Source: Dyadobacter jejuensis (GTDB lineage: Bacteria > Bacteroidota > Bacteroidia > Cytophagales > Spirosomataceae). From it: a stretch of 64,000 bases of DNA. Shown piece after piece: positions 36,431-47,600 of this stretch. A model generated the notes under the pieces. That model saw nothing but the letters and a program-made list of their open reading frames with translations. It ran no database searches and was not told the DNA's origin. Where the stretch lies: positions 151,453 through 215,452 of the forward strand of contig NZ_QGDT01000010.1 in NCBI RefSeq assembly GCF_003149085.1. Reading direction: 5' to 3'. The position numbers and the translations under genes are program-made. Position 1 is the first letter of the stretch. Each line of letters starts with the position of its first letter.

Positions 36431-39400
36431 TTATAGTTTAAGGTTAACACCAAAGGTTACGGTTCTAAGGATCGGGTAAAACGCCCCTCCTCCATTTACT
36501 TCAGGATCCCATCCATTTCGGTATTTGGTTACCGTCAACAAGTTTTCGGCAGATACGTATACCCGCATTCTGTTAATCCTTAAGGCATTGAGTACCGAGC
36601 TGGGCAAGGTATAGCCTAGTTGCATATTTTTAACCCTCAAGTACGAGGCGTTGATCACCCAGAAGTCCGACTGCACCGTATTGGGCGTCCCACTGTTAGA
36701 GATCACTTCTAGGCGTGGGTAGTCAGGATTACGTGTAGGCTCCGCGGGGTTAAAACGCCCCTCCATTTGCCATCTCTGGATATTACCCTGATTAAAAAAA
36801 GCATAGCCAGCATAGCCCGACAACTGTCCTTTTACTCCAGCTACCCCCTGTAGAAAGGTAGAAAAATCGAAATTCTTATAAGAGAACCCTAGGTTAGTCC
36901 CAAAGGTGTATTTAGGGATTCGACTTCCTAAATAGGTGCGGTCGTAGGTGGGGTCCACTTTGCCATCGGGTACTCCATCTGGCCCACTGATATCCTTGTA
37001 CCGTAGGTCCCCGGCCTGGGCGTTGGGCGTAACAGACTTTTGATCGGGCCATTCGCTTACCTCTTGCTCATTGAGGAACACCCCGTCGCTGAGATAGCCA
37101 TAGTACATTTGCATGGGGTAGCCAATAAAGATATCGGAACCATTGCCGACAAAGCCGTTAGGTTGGGTCACATTCCCCAAGCCCAGAGTTACTACCTTGT
37201 TTTTGATAATCGAGAAATTCCCGTTGATATTATATTTGAAGTCGCCTAAGCTCCCCCGGTACCCAAGGTCAAACTCCCAACCTGAGTTTTGCATGGCGCC
37301 GGTGTTGGTTTCAGCGATGGCTACTCCCAACACGTTACTTACACTAGCCGATGGCTTAAAGAGGATATCTTCGGTGTTACGTTTAAAATAAGTAAGATTG
37401 AAAAGCAATTGGTTATTAAAGAAGCTGGACTCCAAGCCAATGTCGGTAGTTTTGGTGGTTTCCCACTTGATATTAGGATCGGTGTAAATTGAATAGGCCG
37501 CCCCCGTGCTGATCTGATTGCCGATGGGGTAATTGCGCCCGGCGGTCAACACCTGCTGGTAAGGATAGTTTCCAATATTTTGATTCCCCAAAATTCCAAG
37601 AGATGCCTTGAGCTTCAGATCGGAAATCCACCGGATATCCTTTACAAAGTTCTCCTGCGACAATCTCCATCCTACGGCAGCAGAGGGAAAGAAAGCGTAT
37701 TTTTGGCCAGCAGGGAAGCGAGAGGAACCATCGTTCCTTACTGTAAATTCGAATAAGTATTTTTCTTGTAAACTATATTTCAGCCTTGAAAAAAGGGATT
37801 GAATGGCCCATCCGGCATCGTAACCACCGGCCTGTTGGTTGCTAAGGCCTCCCATATCGGGTACGGTATATTGGTTGCTAGGGAAATCCTGACGATACAC
37901 ATTCAAATAGCTGTATTCTTGATTCTCAAAGGAATACCCTCCTAGGATACTAAAAAAATGGGGGCCAAACTCCTTGCTATACTCTCCGGTAAATTGCATG
38001 GTTTTGTAGATCTCCTTATCGCTACTCTGGTTTAGATAGGACTGGCTCAGGAAAAGGTCTTCGTTGAGTCGCTGAGAGGCTAGGTACGAGCGCTCCTCCA
38101 ATAAGGAGAAGTTGAAACCACCGATAGCAGACAGGGTAAGTCCTTCTAAAGGCTTCCACTCCAGCCTAGAATTGATCCCTACGCGGGTTTTTGGATTGCG
38201 ATAGTAGGAATCGGAGGCTAACCAGGACACTGGCGTACCCCCACTTTCGGGACCTATGCCAAAGTCACCATTGGAAGCCTGTCCCAAATAAATGGACGGA
38301 TAACGCACCGCATTTTGAATGAGCTGATCAGAAAGTTCGCCACCTTTATTGGCAGTAGCCTGTGGTTCCTTGCGATTTTCGATGGCACCAAAAAGGCGGG
38401 TGTTTAGCTCAAAATTTTTGCCAATTTTATTTTGAATATTTAGCCTTTGGTTGAAACGACTGTACCGGTTTTTAGGCACTATTCCTTGCTGTTGTAACAT
38501 CGCACCCGACAAGAAAAAACGGTTGTTGTCGTTTCCTCCCGACAAGGTGATGGTATGCGAATTTTGAACCCCTTTTCCACTAAATAAATCCTCGAGGAAG
38601 CGCGTGTTCGGATAATTGTCCGGATCGGACTGAGACTTGAATTTTTCGATATCCTCAGCCGAGAAGCTATTACTACCCGAAGCCTCATTGAACATTTCGG
38701 CATATTCCCAAGAATTGACCAGGTCGGGCAGGCGGGTAGCCTTGTTGACCCCTACATAGCCATCGTAACTTACCGATAGCTTGTCGGAGGTGCCATTTTT
38801 GGTCGTAATCAGTATTACCCCATTAGCGGAACGCGCTCCGTAAATGGCCGCCGACGAAGCATCTTTTAAGACCGATATCGTTTGAATATCGTTGGGATTA
38901 ATGTCGTTCATACTTCCAGGAATCCCATCGATAAGCACTAGGGCATCGGGTTGGGCACCAAACGACCCTACCCCTCTTACCCTAATCTCGCCACCGCTAG
39001 CGCCGGGGCGTCCTGAACGCTGGATCACCGTAACGCCGGGCATCTGCCCTGTGATGGCCTGAGAAGCCTGAGTAACTGGCCTGTTCTCTATATTTTTTGA
39101 GCTGATCTGTGAGATCGACCCAATTACATTTACCTTCTTTTGGGTACCATAACCTACCACCACTATTTCCTCTAAGGCCTTATTATCCTCCTCAAGGGTA
39201 ATATTTAGCTGGGTGCGGCTCCCTACGAGCACTTCTTGACTGGTGTAGCCTACAAAAGAGAACACTAACACAGCATCGGGGTTGTCTATCGATAAGGAAA
39301 AATTCCCATTCACATCGGTGGTGGTACCTTTTTGCGAGTCTTTTACCAGGATACTTACTCCGGGCAAGCCCATGCCGTTCCCATCGACTACCTTTCCTTT

Positions 39401-39829
39401 TAGGTCAATAAAACTCGATTGCAATTTCACTGCCGGTGGGGCTATCTTACCCGGCTGCTCCGTGTCGTCCATCTTATTGAGGACGATTTGTCCTTCGACC
39501 ACCCGATAGCTTATTGATAGCGGCAGGAGCGTCTCTCTTAAAAAGTCTTCTAGCCGCTGCTCTTTGGAATGGATGCTGACCTTTTGATCGGCCTGTATGG
39601 CTTTGGAACTGTACACAAACTGAACTCCCGCCTGTTTTTCTACCTTTTGCAAGACGGCTCGTAGGCTGGAGCGTTCCATATGCAGGTTTACCGACTTATT
39701 CAGAAAGTCCTGGGCGTGGCCATCGAAGGCCAGGGTGACTCCCGAAAAGATCATCGCTACCATCAACTGTAGGACCGTTATTTTCATGATTTGTAGTACT
39801 AACCGACCTGGTTTTAAAGATTTTTTCAT
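36431..39829 (-). CDS. SusC/RagA-family TonB-dependent receptor with STN domain (module 2)
   Basis: 1132 residues from the ATG at 39829 (MKKSLKPGRL), which gives a normal signal peptide ending near FDGHAQ; an upstream ATG at 39871 adds 14 residues. STN domain at about 45-110 (LRAVLQKVEKQAGVQFVYSS), carboxypeptidase-regulatory-like domain (GLPGVSILVKDSQKGTTTD), ALEEIVVVGYGTQKKVNV box, plug (VLIDGIPGSMNDINPNDIQ) and barrel ending in GVNLKL. The STN domain marks it as the sensor for the module 2 FecR/sigma pair. Confidence 0.95.
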   Translation of the reverse strand: MKKSLKPGRLVLQIMKITVLQLMVAMIFSGVTLAFDGHAQDFLNKSVNLHMERSSLRAVLQKVEKQAGVQFVYSSKAIQADQKVSIHSKEQRLEDFLRETLLPLSISYRVVEGQIVLNKMDDTEQPGKIAPPAVKLQSSFIDLKGKVVDGNGMGLPGVSILVKDSQKGTTTDVNGNFSLSIDNPDAVLVFSFVGYTSQEVLVGSRTQLNITLEEDNKALEEIVVVGYGTQKKVNVIGSISQISSKNIENRPVTQASQAITGQMPGVTVIQRSGRPGASGGEIRVRGVGSFGAQPDALVLIDGIPGSMNDINPNDIQTISVLKDASSAAIYGARSANGVILITTKNGTSDKLSVSYDGYVGVNKATRLPDLVNSWEYAEMFNEASGSNSFSAEDIEKFKSQSDPDNYPNTRFLEDLFSGKGVQNSHTITLSGGNDNNRFFLSGAMLQQQGIVPKNRYSRFNQRLNIQNKIGKNFELNTRLFGAIENRKEPQATANKGGELSDQLIQNAVRYPSIYLGQASNGDFGIGPESGGTPVSWLASDSYYRNPKTRVGINSRLEWKPLEGLTLSAIGGFNFSLLEERSYLASQRLNEDLFLSQSYLNQSSDKEIYKTMQFTGEYSKEFGPHFFSILGGYSFENQEYSYLNVYRQDFPSNQYTVPDMGGLSNQQAGGYDAGWAIQSLFSRLKYSLQEKYLFEFTVRNDGSSRFPAGQKYAFFPSAAVGWRLSQENFVKDIRWISDLKLKASLGILGNQNIGNYPYQQVLTAGRNYPIGNQISTGAAYSIYTDPNIKWETTKTTDIGLESSFFNNQLLFNLTYFKRNTEDILFKPSASVSNVLGVAIAETNTGAMQNSGWEFDLGYRGSLGDFKYNINGNFSIIKNKVVTLGLGNVTQPNGFVGNGSDIFIGYPMQMYYGYLSDGVFLNEQEVSEWPDQKSVTPNAQAGDLRYKDISGPDGVPDGKVDPTYDRTYLGSRIPKYTFGTNLGFSYKNFDFSTFLQGVAGVKGQLSGYAGYAFFNQGNIQRWQMEGRFNPAEPTRNPDYPRLEVISNSGTPNTVQSDFWVINASYLRVKNMQLGYTLPSSVLNALRINRMRVYVSAENLLTVTKYRNGWDPEVNGGGAFYPILRTVTFGVNLKL

Positions 39830-39928
39830 ACATTTAAATGTTTTGATAAATTGAGCATTTAGACAAAACAAAGCCTGTACACCTCAAGGGTGCTTTTTAG
39901 GATCAGCTTTGTTGAAAAGGGCTTTCCG

Positions 39929-39967
39929 AGAACTGTCAATGTTGCAACCATTGTCAGTTCTTTTTTT
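39929..39967. promoter_or_regulatory. Hairpin in the fecR-susC leader (module 2)
   Basis: AGAACTG-T-CAATG pairs with CATTG-T-CAGTTCT around a 7-nt loop, with one T-T mismatch. The T7 run lies on the plus-strand side, so for the minus-strand operon it is an A-tract hairpin rather than a standard terminator. Same position as the hairpins of modules 1 and 3. Confidence 0.55.
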
Positions 39968-40021
39968 GCCTGGATTGTTTTATTTCATACCACGCCTATT
40001 TTAAAGTGTTAAACCATCATT

Positions 40022-41038
40022 TTAATCACAACCTTTCCCATTAATCAGAATGGTCGTGCCCTTTAATTCATAAGAGCCCTGAATGGCCGCACAGATGAGG
40101 TCCAGCTGGGCATATAGTCCCTTATTGGTTAGGTTGGCCGTAAGCGGACAATCCTTAAGGGCCTTCCGTTCCAATTCCAAATCGATCGAATACGTATTTT
40201 CCAAAACCCTTAGCACCTCCGCCAAAGGAGTATCATCGAAGTCGAAATGAGGCCCCTGCCCTTCTTCAGGAGAAACAGGCACCGGCTGCTCAACGAGCTC
40301 GGTAACAAAAATGGCACGATCAGCCATAAACGTCACCTGGTGATTCGGGCTTAAGATCACCCCATTGCTCTTCTTTATGGAGTTATCTCCTTGTTTTTTA
40401 TTCTTTTCATAGACCGAAACTTTTCCGGTTTTCACCGAGACTTCAACATCGGCCTGGCCCTGCGGTGCCTTTACCCTAAAACTCGTCCCTAATACTTTGG
40501 TCGTAATTTTTCCGGCATTGACAAAAAATGGTCTTTGGGGATTTTCACTGATCTCGAAGAATGCCTCTCCTATCAGGTCCACTTCCCGGTGGTCTTTGGC
40601 AAATTTCTTGGGATATCGGAGTTGGCTCTGTGGGCCAAGCATCACCTTGCTACCATCTTCCAAGCTTACAGTAAGGACCTTATTTTCTTTATTAATCATC
40701 AGGGCTTGTCCATTATCCAAAGGGGCCAAAGTAGGCTTTTGCGGCCATAGGGTATAGACGATCAAGAGCACGATACTCGCACAGGCGGCGGCCGCATAGG
40801 GAATAAAAGGCTTTATCTTTAACAGTAAAGGCCTCGAAGGTTCTTCTGCCGAAAGTCCCGCTTTATTTTCCAACTTGGCCCATAACCGCTGCTCAAGTGC
40901 CTCCCATTCGGCAGGGTGAAGGGTACGGGGCCCCTCGTCGATCAGGGCATACCACTGCTCTACGATGAGTCGCTCCCTTTCCGTGGCCTCGCCTTTCAGG
41001 TATTTTTTCAATAAAAAAGCAAATGTTCTTCGATCCAT
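40022..41038 (-). CDS. FecR-family anti-sigma factor (module 2)
   Basis: 338 residues: cytosolic N-terminus, membrane helix at about 79-98 (IPYAAAACASIVLLIVYTLW), periplasmic FecR domain (VSLEDGSKVMLGPQSQLRYP, DLIGEAFFEISENPQRPFFV, VLGTSFRVKAPQGQ) and C-terminal DUF4974 (FDFDDTPLAEVLRVLENTYS). Lies between its sigma gene (126-bp gap) and susC. Confidence 0.92.
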   Translation of the reverse strand: MDRRTFAFLLKKYLKGEATERERLIVEQWYALIDEGPRTLHPAEWEALEQRLWAKLENKAGLSAEEPSRPLLLKIKPFIPYAAAACASIVLLIVYTLWPQKPTLAPLDNGQALMINKENKVLTVSLEDGSKVMLGPQSQLRYPKKFAKDHREVDLIGEAFFEISENPQRPFFVNAGKITTKVLGTSFRVKAPQGQADVEVSVKTGKVSVYEKNKKQGDNSIKKSNGVILSPNHQVTFMADRAIFVTELVEQPVPVSPEEGQGPHFDFDDTPLAEVLRVLENTYSIDLELERKALKDCPLTANLTNKGLYAQLDLICAAIQGSYELKGTTILINGKGCD

Positions 41039-41164
41039 CTTAGGTAGTGTAGTTGCTCCCTAATAGTCGTATAAAACGGCAGATACCGCAGGATAACTTA
41101 ATACATTCTTTGAAAGTTTATGTATTTTACGATAAATTAGCTTATTTTCTTCTAAAAATACAAG

Positions 41165-41746
41165 TCAAACTTGAAGTAAAAGAGCAATAAAAAGGGAGGG
41201 TAAAAAATCCTTTAATGATTTTCGGAGTTGTTTTAGGGAAAGAGTAATGTGGTATTCAACGGTCCTTTCGGGAATAGCCATCAGCTGGGCGATTTCTTTG
41301 GTAGACTTAAACTCGAGCCGGCTCAGATGAAATATTCTACTCGTTTTCTCTGGGAGAGCGGAGAGCACTCTTTCGAAAATACCGGAGATTTCCGTAAGAT
41401 GTACGGCTTGTTCGGTGGCATCTTCGAAAGATTCTTTTTGGGACAACAGCAAGTTCTGGTATTTATCACTTTGAAACTGGGCCCGGTAGTGATCCATAAT
41501 TTGGTATTTGGTAGCCGTATAAAGATAGGCTCCCAAATTTTCAATCTCTTGGGTGGCACGTTTCTCCCAAATTTTTAAAAAAACATTTTGTAACACCTCT
41601 TCTACGATCTCATCGGAGGCTATTTTCTGCTGTGCCGCTATGAATAACGTCTTCCAATACCGATTATAAATTTCATTGAATGCGCCTGAATCATCGACTC
41701 TTATGAGTTTTACAAGCAGTTCGTCACTAAGTAGATGATACTCCAT
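41165..41746 (-). CDS. ECF sigma factor, FecI-like (module 2)
   Basis: 193 residues from the ATG at 41746; seven more residues are possible from 41767. Region 2: FNEIYNRYWKTLFIAAQQKI and EEVLQNVFLKIWEKRA. Region 4: LPEKTSRIFHLSRLEFKSTK, EIAQLMAIPERTVEYHITLS. Its promoter must be in the 127 bp shared with the end of the module 3 operon. Confidence 0.93.
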   Translation of the reverse strand: MEYHLLSDELLVKLIRVDDSGAFNEIYNRYWKTLFIAAQQKIASDEIVEEVLQNVFLKIWEKRATQEIENLGAYLYTATKYQIMDHYRAQFQSDKYQNLLLSQKESFEDATEQAVHLTEISGIFERVLSALPEKTSRIFHLSRLEFKSTKEIAQLMAIPERTVEYHITLSLKQLRKSLKDFLPSLFIALLLQV

Positions 41747-41816
41747 ACAATAGTTTTGTACAAACATATCATGCTAAACTTCATTTTCCAAATTATAAGT
41801 ATTGAAAAACAAAGGT

Positions 41817-41856
41817 AGACCTGGGAAGGAAATAATGACTACTCTATCCCAGGTCT
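41817..41856 (-). terminator. Hairpin ending the tandem SusCD operon (module 3)
   Basis: AGACCTGGGA pairs perfectly with TCCCAGGTCT around a 20-nt loop, 18 bp after the lipoprotein stop; on the minus strand it is followed by a T-rich stretch (ACCTTTGTTTTTC). Confidence 0.7.
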
Positions 41857-41873
41857 ATGTCCTTCTTACAAGA

Positions 41874-42836
41874 TCAATAATGTGATGGATCCTCGTCCTG
41901 CCATTCATTGACACCGTCCCTTATCCGATTACGGAAGGTAAGTGTATCTTGAGCGTAGGAAGTGGTGCCGTCAGGATTGGCAAACTTATAGTTCAAATAC
42001 AGCTTTCGGTCCTGTAAAAGTTTAGAACGATTGAAGCTGCTCGTACCGTCGGGGAGTACCACCACAGAGGACCCCTCTGCCTGACTGACCGTAACATTAC
42101 CATCAGCCAGGGTAATCTTCATAGCACCCGACTGATCGCTAATCTTATTGGTTATCAATGCATTGGGAGCCACCGTTTGAAGGGTCATCATTTTGATTTC
42201 GGGGGTAGGAATAGTCGTATAATAATTGGTTGTTTTTAAGATTTTCCCTGAAGAATCCTTTACCACGGTCACCCCACCATGGTAGTAATTCCCAAAAAGC
42301 ATATTTTCATATTTAAGGGCTATCACCGCATACCTTTTGGCCGACAGCACCGAGTCGGCGTCGGCACTTTTAATATAAAAGGGCAAGGCGTAGACGGGAT
42401 GGATGGTTGCGGGGTCTTTCAAAAATGCAGCTGAGTCGGCCTTTATCACCACCGAACCCATATAGGTCCCCTTTTTGATGACCATTTGACTGGGGTCAGA
42501 AATGGTAAAATAGGAAGTAGGAAGGGGCTTTAGCTCTGTTACTGGGGCTATAGCGTCCTTGATATAACCCAGGCCCGATTTCATAACTGCCAAAATATCA
42601 CTGGTAATCAGACTATTATCGAGGCTAAAGTTCACAATCCTATCCTGACGATTGTCTCGTACTCCTGCCAAGGAAGCCCCCACTTCTATCTTCATCCCCT
42701 CTCCTACCACAAACGTTCTGACGTTGGTTTGATAGTTAAAATAGATGGCATCATGGTCAAAATCGTCGATATAGTCCTTATAACAGGATGTAAGAATTCC
42801 TAGCAGAAGGATACTGATTAAGCTATTTTTTTTCAT
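41874..42836 (-). CDS. DUF1735-type surface lipoprotein (SusE-like position)
   Basis: 320 residues from the ATG at 42836. Signal ends in LLGILTSC with lipidated Cys18, then an acidic linker (YKDYIDDFDHDAIYFNYQ). Beta-sandwich sequence follows (FVVGEGMKIEVGASLAGVRD, FTISDPSQMVIKKGTYMGSV), as in DUF1735/BT_3987-like N-terminal domains, and a C-terminal LTFRNRIRDGVNEWQDE. Such proteins follow susCD and are thought to bind glycan at the cell surface. Last gene of the module 3 transport operon, 24-33 bp after susD. Confidence 0.78.
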   Translation of the reverse strand: MKKNSLISILLLGILTSCYKDYIDDFDHDAIYFNYQTNVRTFVVGEGMKIEVGASLAGVRDNRQDRIVNFSLDNSLITSDILAVMKSGLGYIKDAIAPVTELKPLPTSYFTISDPSQMVIKKGTYMGSVVIKADSAAFLKDPATIHPVYALPFYIKSADADSVLSAKRYAVIALKYENMLFGNYYHGGVTVVKDSSGKILKTTNYYTTIPTPEIKMMTLQTVAPNALITNKISDQSGAMKITLADGNVTVSQAEGSSVVVLPDGTSSFNRSKLLQDRKLYLNYKFANPDGTTSYAQDTLTFRNRIRDGVNEWQDEDPSHY

Positions 42837-42869
42837 TATTTCCAATTTTTAAAATGATGTAGATAAACC

Positions 42870-44672
42870 TTACTGCCACGATTCCCAACCTTCATTTTGA
42901 ACCAAGTTGCTCATCCTTAATATTTCCTCATAGGGAATAGGCAAAAAGGGAGAGTTAAACGATCGGGTTTGAACAAGACTATTAAGATTATAGGTAAAGC
43001 TGTCATCGGCATTTTTAGTGATATGTGCTCCATGAACAGGCTGGTTGATAGCGTCGAGGGTGGTGGACCAACGCCGCAGGTCAAAGAAGCGCTGGCCTTC
43101 GAAGCACAGCTCCAGGCGCCGCTCATTTTGAATGAACTTATTGAAGGCCTCTGGTCCGGCTGCGGCTACTTCGGCCAGATAAGGGTCCACCGTAAAGCCT
43201 GCGGCACCATCCGAAGTGCTCTTGGAGCGGATATAGGCCATAGCCTCTTTGGCCGAGAGTCCATATTTCGCACCATTGGGGCCTTCCACCTGATTGGCCG
43301 CTTCAGCAAAAGCCAATACCATATGCTCCCACCGAATATAGAACTTAGAATGAGGCTGACGGTTAATCGAATTGTCAGACCAATTCAAGCCCATAAACAC
43401 CATTTTCTTGATATGATAGTTGGTCCTACTATTGTTGGCAGGCCCAGCAGCATCCTTCCCATCGATCCAGTTTTCGAAGGTATACATGACGTTGCTGGTA
43501 TTGATTTTTATGGCCTTGGCATTATTATAAAAAATGGTACTATAAAACCTCGGATCCCTGTTGGCATAGGGGTTGGCGGGGTCGTACAGACTTAGTGGAT
43601 TGGTGATCGGATAGCCATTCTTCATAGGAAAGGCATCTATCAATTCCTGTGTAGCGCCTACCGACCCCGTACCCTGAAAGCCGCCTGGATAGAACATACG
43701 TTCCATGGCATCGTTGGCATTATTATAACGCGAAGCGAAGATAATACCGCCAAAATTAGGATCGAACCAATTGACTGCCTTGGTAGGACTAAAGCCATTT
43801 TTGACGGCATCGGTAGTCTGCTTAAAATCCATCACCTCCTTGGCCATTTTGGCCGCCATATCCCAGCGTGAAAGGTCGTTGGTAGGGTTAAAGCGAGGAC
43901 TCGCCCAATTAAGATATACCAAAGCCTTGATAGCCCGAGTGGTGATGCCGTCGAAGCGGCCCCAATACCGGCCTCCCGCATAGGCTCTATCCCCCACCAC
44001 AGGCACTAAATAGTCGCGGTGAGCGATGGGCAGATATTTATAGGCCGAATCGCAATCGGCCAAAATTTGTTTTACGCACTCGTCGTAGGTGTTTCGGGCA
44101 AAATTGGACTCGGTGCTAATGTCCACGGGCTCCAGCATAATGGGATAGCCCAACAGCTGGCCATTCACCCCTTTACCTCCAAACTTCAGCAGCAGGTCGT
44201 ACTGGAACCAGGCCCTCAAAGCGAATGCCTCGCCTTGGAGCCTGTTTTTTACCAGGCTGTCCAGATGCGGATCCACCAAAAACCGAGTGTTGTACCCTCT
44301 TCTATCTTTGAGGAATAAGTTGACTGAATAGATAGACCGATAGTCGCGGTCCCAATAGGTGCGAAAAGGATCTTGACTAGTAGGCAGGGCCCCAACTGCA
44401 AATTTACTGAGCGTATTGGTGGTGCTGGTAATGACCACGTCGTCGGTGGCTCCATCCAGATACACCCCCTCAAAGTCGTTATACCCCCTGGGCATATTGT
44501 CATAACAGTTCCCTACCAAGCCTTGTACCATATCCTGGTATTTCCAAATATCCTCCGTAGTTCGGTTGCCATTAGGATAAGGCTCCAGATAATCCTTGCA
44601 GCAGAACAAACTCACTCCCACTAGAGCGAGAAGCATGGTCCACGTAAAGTTTTTTATTTTACGATTCATCAT
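42870..44672 (-). CDS. SusD/RagB-family surface lipoprotein, distal copy (module 3)
   Basis: 600 residues. Signal ends in VSLFCC with the lipidated Cys at 24 or 25, then KDYLEPYPNGNRTTEDIWKY. Helical SusD core (RLQGEAFALRAWFQYDLLLK), HMVLAFAEAANQVEGPNG and C-terminal NERRLELCFEGQRFFDLRRW. Partner of the STN-less SusC directly upstream (9-bp gap). Second of two SusD proteins in this operon; the two differ clearly in length and sequence, so they probably cover different ligands or parts of one ligand. Confidence 0.95.
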   Translation of the reverse strand: MMNRKIKNFTWTMLLALVGVSLFCCKDYLEPYPNGNRTTEDIWKYQDMVQGLVGNCYDNMPRGYNDFEGVYLDGATDDVVITSTTNTLSKFAVGALPTSQDPFRTYWDRDYRSIYSVNLFLKDRRGYNTRFLVDPHLDSLVKNRLQGEAFALRAWFQYDLLLKFGGKGVNGQLLGYPIMLEPVDISTESNFARNTYDECVKQILADCDSAYKYLPIAHRDYLVPVVGDRAYAGGRYWGRFDGITTRAIKALVYLNWASPRFNPTNDLSRWDMAAKMAKEVMDFKQTTDAVKNGFSPTKAVNWFDPNFGGIIFASRYNNANDAMERMFYPGGFQGTGSVGATQELIDAFPMKNGYPITNPLSLYDPANPYANRDPRFYSTIFYNNAKAIKINTSNVMYTFENWIDGKDAAGPANNSRTNYHIKKMVFMGLNWSDNSINRQPHSKFYIRWEHMVLAFAEAANQVEGPNGAKYGLSAKEAMAYIRSKSTSDGAAGFTVDPYLAEVAAAGPEAFNKFIQNERRLELCFEGQRFFDLRRWSTTLDAINQPVHGAHITKNADDSFTYNLNSLVQTRSFNSPFLPIPYEEILRMSNLVQNEGWESWQ

Positions 44673-44680
44673 ATTATTCG

Positions 44681-47600
44681 TTAAAAAGTAAGTTTAATTC
44701 CTCCTGTAAAGGTTCGGAAGAGGGGGTATACCGTAATCCCTGAGTTAATGGACTCGGGGTCCACCTCCTTGATTTTCGAGAACGTTAGCAAGTTAGCGCC
44801 CCGCACATACAGCCGAATACCTCGGGCCCCGATAATATTGCCAGGAACCAACGGTACGTTATAGGCTAACTCGACATTTTGGATTTTAAAGAATCCACCA
44901 TCCCGTAGCCAGTAATTGGAACCTACAAAGTTATTGTTGACTTTGAAGTAGGTTAGATTAGGATAGTCTCCTCCTACATTATTCTTTACAAAGTCGGAAT
45001 AGTTATTGTCTCCCCATCCGTTCCAAAAATACTTATTGGTAAATGGAATATCATAGAATGCCCGACCATTGCCTAGTGCCATGAAATCGAAATTCTTGTA
45101 GTTCAATTTCAGGTTTAGGGCATATACCAACCGTGGTGCAGTATGGCCTATTTGGCTATTATCGTTATCGTCTACGATCCCATCGCCATTCATATCCTTG
45201 TATTTGAGGTCGCCCGCATGTAATACCTCGTCATATATCTGGGGAACGACGGTGGCTTCGGCATCACTACCAAATTTCCCTAGGTATGTCTGTCCGAAAT
45301 AGGCGTCGCTTGGCTGGCCAATTCGTGACTGATATCCATTGCGATAGTTTGGCTCATCGTATTTTAGGATCTTACTATTTTGAACACTGGCATTTCCACC
45401 AATAGAATAGCGCAGACTTCCCAACTTATTTGAATACTGAAGGGCCATTTCCAAGCCGGTGAGTCTCATTTTGTTGTAGTTGTACCAGGGACGTGCATTG
45501 GAGATACCCGCCGTATAAGGCACCTTGTTGAACAACTGAGACACCATCCCATCGCGGAGGTTGTTGTAATAGTTGACCTCTAAAGAGAGCTTTTTATCCA
45601 ATAAAAGGGCATCGATACCTATGCTAAATTCCCGTCTTTTTTCCCAGGTTAGATCGGGATTCCCTATACGTGCAGGACTGGTACGGTACACCGAGTTGTC
45701 GGTATTAGAACCAAACCACTGGTTGGTGGAATAGGGCCCAAAGGCAGAGCCCGAGGAGTTGACCGACCATCTGTCCAAATAATAAAACGGGGGAAGAAAG
45801 CTCTCATAACCCACTATACCGGCTTCGGCCCTCAATTTCAAGTAGTCGACGCCCTTAACAGCACCAAAGAAGCCTTCTTCGGAAAGTACCCAACCCAGCC
45901 CCAGGGCAGGAAACATTCCATAACGCTTATCCTTGGCAAAGCTGTAGGTACCGGCATAATTCAGCACCCCCTGAAGCATATATTTGTCACGGAACGAATA
46001 GGACCCAATCAAGGAGCCATTTTGTTGTCTTTGAGGCTCTTCTATTCCATTTCTCGACGACTTGCCCAAATAATAGGTAAGCCCGAGTTGCAATTCGCTC
46101 TTCGCCCAGGTCTTTTCATACTTCAGGTTCTGATAAACCACAAAGCGCTGGGAATAATAATCGTGCAGTTTGGCTAGTCCCGACATATCGGCCCCATCAT
46201 GAACCTTAGAAAGCGTAACGGTGTCGGCACCCGAAGCAGTAGTGGTCGGGTTTACGATATAGGCTATATAGTCCTCAGCCTTCCCGATTCTTAAGCTATT
46301 AAAAATATTGAAACCGATAAAACTAGTAGACTTCAAACCCGGAATCACCTCTTTCAGATCATACTCAAAAGTAAGGTTAGAGGCACCCGTCCGGCCCGTT
46401 TCGGTATAAAATCCATTGTGCATGATATTGCCAATGGGGTTGGTTCTAAAGGCCGAATTGGAACTAACCGCATACCAAGGGGCATCTAGGTCGTCGGCAT
46501 ACGCCGCGTACACGGGGAAGGCAATGGGTGGAAGGTCGGTAATATCGTCAATCACCGAGTTAAACTCTACCAAGTCCAATGCAGTATTGGTGGTCTGGCT
46601 TTCATTGGTAAAATTTGAGTTGTACCCATAATTGGGTGAACGTCGGATGGTCATCCCTCCAAAGAAATCAAATTTGACCTTGATCAGCGGATTAATTTTG
46701 ATATCGATATTGGACCTCACATTAATGCGATGATAGTCAGATATTTTTCCGATTTTATAGATATCTCCTTCTCCATTATAACCCAAAGATGCACTGTATT
46801 GCACCGCTTCGTTTCCACCCGTCGACGACAAATTGACTCTTCGGAACGTCTTGGAGTCTTTGAGCATCATATTCCGATAATCAACATTAGGATATTTAAA
46901 GCTATAAGGATCGTTCTGGGCATAGCCTGCAATATCCGATTCTTGATAGATGGGTGCCAGACCATTATTATTTCGGGCTTCGTTATTGAGCCGAGCGTAC
47001 TCGACCCCATTGGCCCAGCCCGGAAATCTGTCCACATAGCTTACGCCTTGCTCCGCATTAAACGACATAACCCGCTCGTGCATACGCCCTCTTCTGGTTT
47101 TGATATAGATGATCCCATCGGCACCTCGGGGGCCCAGCATGGCCTTGCCGACAATGTCCTTAATGACCGTCACCGATTCTATTTCTTGGGGATCTAGGGG
47201 CATTTCAGTGATATCGGTGGGTATGTCATCAATTACAAAGATGGGGCTTCGGCCCCGGGTGGTGAGGCTCACTTTCTCGGTAACCCGGTACATCCCCAGC
47301 TCCTCCTCCGCATTCAACCCCACGGACCCGTCGCGCTCTACTACTTCGAGCCCATTGGCCAATCCACTGAAGGCATTCCTCAGGTCGTTGGTAGGGTATT
47401 TTTCTAAGTCGGAGCGCTGCAGGGTAGTATAAGCACCCGTCACGGATCGGCGTTTGAGGTTCATAAAAGGCAAGGCCACCCGGTCGTCGTCCGTAGTAAA
47501 TAGCTTGGCCTTTTTGAGGGCTACAACGGCATAAGTGATTAAGTCGCTCACCACTACTACCGATTTACTATATCCAGGAGCCTGAACCGTTACAAAATCT

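Noticed and set aside
39929..39967. Intrinsic terminator of the module 2 regulatory genes
   Set aside because: The T run lies on the wrong side for minus-strand transcription, so it is listed only as a hairpin; the same applies to 53301-53356.
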